Shown in pieces: positions 55,108 to 60,652 of a DNA stretch of 60,652 bases. The position numbers were made by a program, and so were the translations under genes. The stretch spans positions 122,653 through 183,304 of the forward strand of contig CAMYIE010000003.1 of assembly GCA_947258405.1 (NCBI GenBank), written 5' to 3'. The stretch comes from an uncultured Eudoraea sp. (GTDB lineage: Bacteria > Bacteroidota > Bacteroidia > Flavobacteriales > Flavobacteriaceae). Below the pieces are notes generated by a model. It saw only the letters and a list, made by a program, of their open reading frames with translations. It was not told the DNA's origin and did not search any database. The first letter of the stretch is position 1; each line of letters opens with the position of its first letter.

Positions 55108-55815
55108 CTAAAGCAAATTGAGTCTGCGCATTAGCTCAGGTCGATTGGAACGACTGATGGGGATAACATTTTTCTCTATCAGCACACTGTTGTCTTCAAT
55201 GTCGACAATTTTCGAGAAATTGATAATAAAGGACCTGTGCACCTGTAAAAACAATGATGAAGGCAGTTTTTCCTTTATCTTTTTCAAGGTTGAATGCACA
55301 CGATACGTTTCACTGTCCGTTTTTATTTCGATATAATCACCTTTGGCTTCGATCAGTAGGATTTCCTTTAAATCCAATTTTATCAACCGACGGTCGATGT
55401 TGACATAAAGTTCATTTCCGCCGGGAAAATCTTCTGAATCCCCGTCCGAGATAACAGGTCTTTTTAAGGAATTCCTTACTTTCTGCAAACACTTTTCGAA
55501 ACGCTCGGCCGTGACAGGTTTTACTAAATAATCTACAATAGCCTCATATTCATACGCTTCTATTGCAAAATTACGATCCGAAGTGGTCAGGACTATTTTT
55601 GGGGGGTCTTTGAGCGTCTGCACGAAGTCGAATCCGCTAAATCCGGGCATATGTATGTCCAGAAATACTAGATCCACATTATGTTGATTCAGAAATTTTA
55701 TGGCATCAATGGCTCCTGAAAACTCCTCTATGAGATCCAAATCCTCAACGGCTTGGCATAACTGACCGATTATTGCCCTTGCGGCAGCCTCATCGTCTAC
55801 GATTATACAGTTCAT
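55108..55815 (-). CDS. LytTR-family response regulator
   Basis: A 235-residue regulator. The receiver domain (1-120) has the acidic Asp7/Asp8, phosphorylation site Asp53 in VFLDIHMPGFSG, Thr in VLTTSDRN and Lys in DYLVKPV. The LytTR DNA-binding domain (about 137-235) contains LLIEAKGDYIEIKTD, STLKKIKEKLP and FLQVHRSFIIN. It is last in the five-gene phosphorelay operon, 3 bases after the Hpt gene. The 21-bp direct repeats in front of every unit of the region are its likely targets, including its own operon. Confidence 0.93.
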   Translation of the reverse strand: MNCIIVDDEAAARAIIGQLCQAVEDLDLIEEFSGAIDAIKFLNQHNVDLVFLDIHMPGFSGFDFVQTLKDPPKIVLTTSDRNFAIEAYEYEAIVDYLVKPVTAERFEKCLQKVRNSLKRPVISDGDSEDFPGGNELYVNIDRRLIKLDLKEILLIEAKGDYIEIKTDSETYRVHSTLKKIKEKLPSSLFLQVHRSFIINFSKIVDIEDNSVLIEKNVIPISRSNRPELMRRLNLL

Positions 55816-55818
55816 TTT

Positions 55819-56136
55819 TTAAATGGTTTTGATGAATTCGTCCACTTTTTCAAGCGTTCGATAAAAATCATTTTTCCATTGAGTATCTCCATTAAGAAGG
55901 GCCTCTTCATGTTTGATAGCCAGCTCGTAATCGTCCATTAGGCCCAGAATGCTGAGCTTATGTTTTATTTTATGAACATTCATCGCTGCTTCATTAAATT
56001 GGGCTTTGTCTATATGGGATTGATATTCTTCCAATTCCAACGGAAATTCCTGTTTAAGAATCTGTATGAACTTTTGCTCAAAAGCCCAATCTCCACTGGA
56101 TAGTTCTTTGATAAAATCAAGATTGGGTATCGTCAT
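55819..56136 (-). CDS. Hpt (histidine phosphotransfer) protein
   Basis: A 105-residue helical protein. The phosphotransfer motif is NVHKIKHKLSILG with His55, the HxxK pattern of Hpt domains. Residues before and after form the expected four-helix bundle. It has no other domain. It begins on the base after the kinase stop and is followed 3 bases later by the LytTR regulator, so it probably carries phosphate between a receiver and the LytTR regulator. Confidence 0.82.
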   Translation of the reverse strand: MTIPNLDFIKELSSGDWAFEQKFIQILKQEFPLELEEYQSHIDKAQFNEAAMNVHKIKHKLSILGLMDDYELAIKHEEALLNGDTQWKNDFYRTLEKVDEFIKTI

Positions 56137-57732
56137 TTATAGCTTTTTTATACTGAAGTTAAACACTGTACCTTTTGCTACTTCAGATTGTAGGCTTATT
56201 TCACCTTCATATAAATCTACAATCTTCTTAACTATAGAAAGTCCGATCCCGGTAGAATGTTGTTGACTGTTCAGCGATTGGAATACTTCAAATATTTTTT
56301 TGTGGTACTCTTCCGGGATCCCTACACCATTGTCCTCTATCTTAAAATGCCAGTGGGTAGCAGTTTCCTTACTACTTACCGTAACCAGACCTTTATCTGC
56401 CTCTATGTGATTTACGGCATTGCTGATGATATTCTGGAAAAGCTGATGAATTCTGGTGTGGTCTGCTTGGATCTCAGGCAGTGGGTTAAGCATAACTATT
56501 CGTACATGCTCCGGGACAAAAATGATCTCGCGGATATTGTTGACGATCGCATTAAGGTCGATGCGACCGATTTCCAGACTGCCGATATCTATACTGGAAT
56601 ATTTCAAAACACCGTCAATAAGTGAGTCCATGGCCTCTATCTTTTCCTGCATCATCACCAGGTTATTCACTCCCTGCTCATTCAACACATGTTTATGATC
56701 CTCACTTAGCCAGGTGGCCAGAGCACTTATACTTCTCAATGGAGATTTAAGGTCGTGAGAAACGATATGTGCATATTCCTGCAGACCTTTATTGCTGTGC
56801 TCAAGTTCCTTTAATAATTTCTCTTTCTGTAATTCAAGGCTACGCTGCTCGGTGATATCTTCTATCATCGCTACCTGATATTCCACCTTTCCTTCCCGAT
56901 TTTTAAAAGCACTTACAGCGGTCTTCGCCAGAAATTCACTACGGTCTTTCCGAACATATTTTTTAACCACCGTGAAATTATCGAGTTTGCCGGTGTTCAT
57001 TTCTTCCATAAGGCTGGCGGAATTTTCCACATCCTCAGGTGAAGAAATATCCTTAACGCATTTTTGTTGTAATTCGCCTTCTTTATATCCCATCATCGTC
57101 CTAAAAGTGGAATTGGTTTTAATAATCCTTCCCCGGTCGGTAAGGACTATTCCCAGTGGGGAATTTTCCACGATAATATCGAGTTGCTTTTTTTGCTGCC
57201 TTAGTAGCTCCTTTGTTTCCCACTCCTTTGTGATATCTCGTATGATACCCTGCGCTGCGATGGGATTATTCTCTTTGTCATAGATCAGACTGCTGTTGAT
57301 TTGTACAAATTTTTCGGTCCCGTCCTTGACCATAATCTTTGCACGGTAGTTTTTCAGAGTGCCTATCTCCATAAGACTTTTCATCGAATGAGCTGTGTAC
57401 TCCACGTAGTCCTTATGCACCAGAGCGGCAAGGTTTATAGAAGCGGTGGTATGATCATACCCCAGGAATTCCTTGGCCGATGCATTCATGTTGATCACAT
57501 TAAAGTCGAGATCCATAACCACATAAGGATCAATAATATTAATGAATACGCCATCGAGTTCCGAAGCCTTTTCATTCAGCAGGTATTCCAATCTTTCATT
57601 AACACCCTGCAGATGTCGCGTAACATCGTAGAGTTCCTTGGATTTTTGCTCAAGGATTTGCTCTGCCTGGATTCTCGCTTTCTTTTGCCGTTCGAGCGCT
57701 TTTTTCAATAAAAGAACCTCCTTATTATCCAT
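56137..57732 (-). CDS. PAS-domain sensor histidine kinase
   Basis: A 531-residue kinase without membrane helices, so cytoplasmic. An N-terminal coiled coil (1-60) precedes two PAS domains (about 60-180 and 185-305, the second with SPLGIVLTDRGRIIKTN). The HisKA domain has the H-box YAHIVSHDLKSPLRS with His326. The HATPase domain has NIISNAVNHIE (N), EDNGVGIPEEY (G1) and STGIGLSIVKK (G2). No receiver is fused. The start is ATG 57732, overlapping the H-NOX stop by 8 bases (ATGGATAA), so it is tightly coupled to the gas-sensor gene. Confidence 0.93.
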   Translation of the reverse strand: MDNKEVLLLKKALERQKKARIQAEQILEQKSKELYDVTRHLQGVNERLEYLLNEKASELDGVFINIIDPYVVMDLDFNVINMNASAKEFLGYDHTTASINLAALVHKDYVEYTAHSMKSLMEIGTLKNYRAKIMVKDGTEKFVQINSSLIYDKENNPIAAQGIIRDITKEWETKELLRQQKKQLDIIVENSPLGIVLTDRGRIIKTNSTFRTMMGYKEGELQQKCVKDISSPEDVENSASLMEEMNTGKLDNFTVVKKYVRKDRSEFLAKTAVSAFKNREGKVEYQVAMIEDITEQRSLELQKEKLLKELEHSNKGLQEYAHIVSHDLKSPLRSISALATWLSEDHKHVLNEQGVNNLVMMQEKIEAMDSLIDGVLKYSSIDIGSLEIGRIDLNAIVNNIREIIFVPEHVRIVMLNPLPEIQADHTRIHQLFQNIISNAVNHIEADKGLVTVSSKETATHWHFKIEDNGVGIPEEYHKKIFEVFQSLNSQQHSTGIGLSIVKKIVDLYEGEISLQSEVAKGTVFNFSIKKL

Positions 57733-58267
57733 TCTGAACAATCTGGAATTTCACTTCCGTACCATCGGGATTTAACAGTTCATAAGTTATTTCCGCTCTT
57801 CCATGAAAATGCTCAAATGTCTTTTCCATCAGACCGTGTGCCAGACGATACAATCCTCTTTTTGAAGAATAGATCATTGAGATTGAATGGTCTGTTTTCT
57901 CGAGTATATTAAAGGTTGGTAACTCCGCATCCGGGTAAAGCTTTTTCACATGGACGTGAATATGATCCTCAATTGAATTCAAGAGTCCGATTGGACTTGT
58001 ATAATTCGCAATCACTTCTGGATGGGCCTGACCCAGCTTAGAGAAAAGAAACAAGCCGAATGCGTATAGAAGGTCGCCAGTAGGCATGGCTACCTTTTCA
58101 CTGAGCTTGGTAAGCAAACTTACCATTTCGCTAAAATCATATGTGCCAACCGAGGTATAGATCCCCTCTGATGGCAAGTCCGCCTCTTCAATGATGGCAT
58201 CAACCACTTCCAACCCAAATTCGCTTTCTACTAGCTCCAGGAATTCGGTAAATATTATCCCTTTCAT
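57725..58267 (-). CDS. H-NOX (haem NO/O2-binding) sensor protein
   Basis: A 180-residue single-domain H-NOX. The start is ATG 58267 (MKGIIFTEFLELVESEFGLE), as in the family; 40 upstream residues in the same open frame are excluded. The proximal haem ligand is His104 in LNSIEDHIHVHVKKLYPDA. The YxSxR propionate-binding motif is present as Tyr133-Ser135-Arg137. In facultative bacteria, H-NOX proteins sense nitric oxide and control a neighbouring kinase. Here the kinase gene overlaps its stop codon by 8 bases, giving a strong functional link. Confidence 0.93.
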   Translation of the reverse strand: MKGIIFTEFLELVESEFGLEVVDAIIEEADLPSEGIYTSVGTYDFSEMVSLLTKLSEKVAMPTGDLLYAFGLFLFSKLGQAHPEVIANYTSPIGLLNSIEDHIHVHVKKLYPDAELPTFNILEKTDHSISMIYSSKRGLYRLAHGLMEKTFEHFHGRAEITYELLNPDGTEVKFQIVQNG

Positions 58268-58343
58268 TATAAATCTTTTATGGTTTAAATGTAGGAAATT
58301 TAACACCCTGGCTAAAAATAATGTTGTGAAATGAAGAATTTTG

Positions 58344-58745
58344 TTAGCCTTTAACCAATTCATTGATCTCCCAATATTCCAGAACACGCTTTAACTTGCT
58401 CTCATATTCTGCATATTTCAACGGTTTGATGATGTACCCCGCAATTCCAATTCTAAAACACTCAAGTAGATCTGCTCTGTTCCGGGATGTTGTCAGGATA
58501 ATCGTCGGAAGGTATTTTAACTTTTCATCTTGCTTTAACACCTCCAGGAATTCTATCCCATTCATTCTTGGCATATTGAGGTCCAAAAGGATCAAGTCCG
58601 GAGGTTGATCCGAGGAGTTCAACATGGCCAGGGCTTCTTCCCCGTTATGTGCATTTTGAATTTTGTGCCGCATTCCCAGTTTGGTAATTGTTCGATGAAG
58701 CTTCAAACTCTCAATGGCGTCGTCCTCTATAAACAGAATATTCAT
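58344..58745 (-). CDS. Single-domain response regulator
   Basis: A 133-residue stand-alone receiver domain (CheY/Rcp1-like): acidic cluster Glu7-Asp8-Asp9, phosphorylation site Asp55 in ILLDLNMPRMNG, TTSRN switch and Lys in YIIKPL. There is no output domain, so it may pass phosphate from the kinase to the Hpt protein. It is first in the operon: receiver, H-NOX (76-base gap), kinase, Hpt, LytTR regulator. Confidence 0.92.
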   Translation of the reverse strand: MNILFIEDDAIESLKLHRTITKLGMRHKIQNAHNGEEALAMLNSSDQPPDLILLDLNMPRMNGIEFLEVLKQDEKLKYLPTIILTTSRNRADLLECFRIGIAGYIIKPLKYAEYESKLKRVLEYWEINELVKG

Positions 58746-58773
58746 TTTTTCTCGTTTAATTGATAAAATTCCT

Positions 58774-58781
58774 CAAACTTC
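58774..58781 (-). promoter_or_regulatory. -7-like box for the phosphorelay operon
   Basis: On the minus strand GAAGTTTG, one base off TAnnTTTG, lies 28 bases before the receiver ATG. Here 20 bases separate it from the repeat at 58802, one helical turn less than the 30 bases at the other three operators. Confidence 0.45.
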
Positions 58782-58801
58782 AATAATTTGCTATAGAACT
58801 G

Positions 58802-58832
58802 TAGACGAATGAACAAAAAGTATAGACCGATG
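58802..58832 (+). promoter_or_regulatory. Operator D: two strong direct repeats at 21-bp spacing (predicted LytTR sites)
   Basis: TAGACGAATG (58802) and TAGACCGATG (58823) start 21 bp apart, upstream of the phosphorelay operon that encodes the LytTR regulator. This would be an autoregulatory site. Confidence 0.7.
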
Positions 58833-58877
58833 TACTATTCCTTACGGTGAAAAAAACCTCACAACCATGCCATCGGT

Positions 58878-59234
58878 TCATAAAATCTTCCATTGTCCCC
58901 TCAGTTTTTTGCCAAACTTAGCAACCACCAGCTCATAACTGTGGTCTATTAGATCCCGAATCAATTCTTCGGGAAGTTGTTCCAGATATAATGTGTTCCA
59001 GTGGGTTTTGCTCATATGGTATCCGGGAATGATAACACCATCGTATTCTTCCCTCAATGCGATGGCCCTTTCAGAGTCGCACTTTAGATTAACCTGCGAT
59101 GGGATACGTTCCAATGGTGCCAGCGCAAACATCTTGCCCATGACTTTAAAGACCAATGTAACCTCATCGAAAGGAAATTCCTCGGTGACGCCCTTTTTAG
59201 CGATACAGAATGTGCGGAATTCTTCAATATTCAT
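58878..59234 (-). CDS. MmcQ/YjbR-family protein
   Basis: A 118-residue soluble protein. The start MNIEEFRTFCIAKKGVTEEFPFDEVTLVFKV is typical of the MmcQ/YjbR (DUF419) family, as are MFALAPLE and MSKTHWNTLYLE. The fold resembles a double-wing DNA-binding motif, but the function is unsettled. It follows the Dabb gene by 16 bases on the same strand and is not part of the polysaccharide operon. Confidence 0.85.
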   Translation of the reverse strand: MNIEEFRTFCIAKKGVTEEFPFDEVTLVFKVMGKMFALAPLERIPSQVNLKCDSERAIALREEYDGVIIPGYHMSKTHWNTLYLEQLPEELIRDLIDHSYELVVAKFGKKLRGQWKIL

Positions 59235-59250
59235 CGCGTCCTGAATTATC

Positions 59251-59652
59251 CTACTTTTTCAATTCCACCGCGTCGTAAACCACCACCTTTTTCCAGAGAT
59301 GATTGGCCTCTTCTATGAATTGCAGATGGACATCTTCGTTCTGATAAAGCTCCTGGGTTTCGGCAGACTCAAAAGTCACGATCATTTTATAGGTAAAAGA
59401 ATCATCAACCACATCTCTTCTCGCTTTTGGCGCAGAGCCAATAAAGTTTGCTTTGGTGTACCTTGAGGTTTTTAGTAATTTTTTTAAGGCTGTTTCAAAA
59501 GCTTGTCGGTCGGCCTGACTGTCTGGGTTGTGCAACCAGAAATAAACGCTATGGACAAAATTTGGATCAAAGGAATGATCACCTGCCATATCCTGGGAAT
59601 ATCCTAACTGTGTTGACACTGTAAAAAGTAAAATGATAATGAAGCGCTTCAA
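59251..59652 (-). CDS. Secreted Dabb-domain protein
   Basis: A 133-residue protein with a Sec signal peptide (cleavage near GYS/Q). The mature part is one stress-responsive A/B barrel (Dabb) domain: VHSVYFWLHNPDSQADRQAFETALKKL, then a strand SFTYKMIVTFES and a helix with EEANHLWKKVVVYD. Such proteins are dimeric ferredoxin-like folds of unclear function. It lies between DUF4230 and MmcQ/YjbR genes, all on the same strand with short gaps. Confidence 0.8.
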   Translation of the reverse strand: MKRFIIILLFTVSTQLGYSQDMAGDHSFDPNFVHSVYFWLHNPDSQADRQAFETALKKLLKTSRYTKANFIGSAPKARRDVVDDSFTYKMIVTFESAETQELYQNEDVHLQFIEEANHLWKKVVVYDAVELKK

Positions 59653-59661
59653 AACGTAATT

Positions 59662-60300
59662 CTATTTTTGTTTTTTTATTTTGTCTGCTATTAGCCTGTC
59701 TGTTTCATTGAGTTCCAATGCGGAATAGTCGAGCGTCCACCCGATTGTCTCCACCAGCTTTTCCATGATCAGTACAGCCTCCATGGCTTCACGGCGCGCC
59801 GTTTCCATAAGACCACTTTCTGGGATCTTTTCCTGAATATGAGCTTTCGCTTCTTTATTCAATGCGGTAAGATCATCTGGAGTAAAAGCATTAAAAAGGC
59901 CATTCTTAATATCGTAGAACTCCAATTCCGGCTCTATGGAAAGTACCTCCGGTTGTGGAAAATTCGTCATTAGAATTTTCCTGTTAGCCGTATCTGCATG
60001 CATCAGTATTCTTTGCAGATCGAAACCTATGCGTGCCTTGGCATTGATCACAATAAGTGCCTTTTTTTTACTGCTGATCAGGCTCATAAATCGCTCCCGG
60101 GTACTTTCGTACTTATAGATCTCCGCAAAATCTCCCTCTATCGTAATCAGCTGACAAACGCGTTTCATACGTTCTAAGAGCACGGTTGACTGATGCTTTG
60201 TAAGTTCCTTTCGTTGCTTTTTTCTAAAGAAACTATACATCCAATACATCAGGATCGCTCCTAAAACAAGTCCCAAAATAATTTCGATAAGACTTTCCAT
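59662..60300 (-). CDS. DUF4230-type membrane-anchored protein
   Basis: A 212-residue protein with one N-terminal membrane helix (LIEIILGLVLGAILMYWMYSF) followed by a basic stretch. The rest is soluble, with a core like DUF4230 (VCQLITIEGDFAEIYKYES, KKALIVINAKARIGFDL). It ends in helices around ETARREAMEAVLIMEKLVET. The function is unknown. It is upstream of the Dabb gene by 9 bases. Confidence 0.8.
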   Translation of the reverse strand: MESLIEIILGLVLGAILMYWMYSFFRKKQRKELTKHQSTVLLERMKRVCQLITIEGDFAEIYKYESTRERFMSLISSKKKALIVINAKARIGFDLQRILMHADTANRKILMTNFPQPEVLSIEPELEFYDIKNGLFNAFTPDDLTALNKEAKAHIQEKIPESGLMETARREAMEAVLIMEKLVETIGWTLDYSALELNETDRLIADKIKKQK

Positions 60301-60328
60301 GATATGGTCTTAAATAGTATTAGTCATC

Positions 60329-60652
60329 TTAATCTTTTAAAATCTCATACAACACCGGCCGGCTTGGGCTTGCATCGTTTTCAATCGGTGCCATTTGCAA
60401 GTTTAGTATATAGGTCCCGTCTTCAATCCGGTTGGGCACAAAGATGAATTCTGTAATAGTAGCAGAACGTCGGGTTTTGCCAGCAGTGTTCCAAAAGGCA
60501 TTATGCGCTAAAAGGGCACCATTGTCACTTTCCCGGTCTACCGACGGCAGGTCTACCAAAAGGTGTTCGATATTTCGACTTGTTATCAACTCTGCGGTTT
60601 GTTCGAGAAGGTAAGGCGGATTAGTGCCCGAATAATCGCGATCCATTTTCTC
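60329..60652 (-). CDS. Cyclase-family hydrolase (kynurenine formamidase-like), C-terminal part
   Basis: About 107 codons are visible; the frame stays open to the window end, so the 5' part is missing. The segments HLLVDLPSVDRESDNGALLAHNAFW and ITEFIFVPNRIEDGTYILNLQMAPIEND are typical of the C-terminal half of the cyclase family (PF04199). The His in LLAHNAFW matches a conserved site of the family. The metal-binding N-terminal motif is outside the window. Function beyond the family level cannot be given. Confidence 0.75.
   Translation of the reverse strand, partial: EKMDRDYSGTNPPYLLEQTAELITSRNIEHLLVDLPSVDRESDNGALLAHNAFWNTAGKTRRSATITEFIFVPNRIEDGTYILNLQMAPIENDASPSRPVLYEILKD

Noticed and set aside
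58268-58387. Forty extra N-terminal residues of the H-NOX protein
   Set aside because: The H-NOX family starts at the MKGIIFTEFLE-like sequence; the extension overlaps the receiver gene and is not family-like.

Overview
The window is a chromosomal stretch from a member of the Bacteroidota, most probably a marine Flavobacteriaceae. The signs are promoters with the Bacteroidota -7 box TAnnTTTG instead of sigma-70 boxes, weak Shine-Dalgarno sequences, lipoproteins with short signal peptides, the ribosomal order rplM-rpsI-rpsB-tsf, an rpsB carrying the flavobacterial C-terminal helix-hairpin-helix extension, and many beta-barrel and TPR outer-membrane proteins. I saw no insertion sequence, phage or CRISPR array. 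Left half (1-34 kb) is mostly housekeeping: the 3' part of polA, ribosomal genes with tsf, a secreted M61-type peptidase, pyrH-frr, an MMPL/RND exporter, asnS, rpoN, an ExbB/ExbD energy-transduction operon, tRNA-Ser(GGA), asparaginase and tatD, a small aspartyl protease, a di-haem peroxidase, sucA-sucB, an amidohydrolase, and envelope-sugar genes (galE, a DegT aminotransferase, Kdo transferase, a sugar porter). At 35.5-39.5 kb lies a four-gene operon of circularly permuted ATP-grasp enzyme, alpha-E protein, Anbu-type N-terminal-threonine hydrolase and transglutaminase-like protease. This combination is known from comparative genomics, but its product and substrate are unknown. After it come tRNA-Leu(UAG), with a broken copy of its 5' half interrupted by a perfect palindrome, an M20 dipeptidase and a DUF4407 protein. 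The most interesting region is 42.6-58.8 kb. It appears to encode a polysaccharide assembly and export system with its own sensory phosphorelay: a response-regulator/glycosyltransferase-2 fusion, a giant GT-C-like membrane protein, a lipoprotein with an Ig-like domain, a membrane-anchored GH-A glycoside hydrolase, a GT4 glycosyltransferase, a flippase, a STAS protein and a TPR/beta-barrel exporter resembling PgaA, PelB and BcsC in layout. Beside these, an operon encodes a receiver protein, an H-NOX gas sensor, a PAS histidine kinase, an Hpt protein and a LytTR response regulator. Every transcription unit of this region is preceded by direct repeats of the form TAGACnrATG spaced exactly 21 bp apart, the layout expected for LytTR binding. 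In three of the four sites the repeat lies exactly 30 bp from a -7-like box that would serve the minus-strand gene (20 bp in the fourth). The inferred model is nitric oxide or oxygen sensing by H-NOX, then kinase, Hpt and LytTR regulator, then coordinated expression of the polysaccharide genes. The window ends with small accessory genes (MmcQ/YjbR, Dabb, DUF4230) and the 3' part of a cyclase-family gene.
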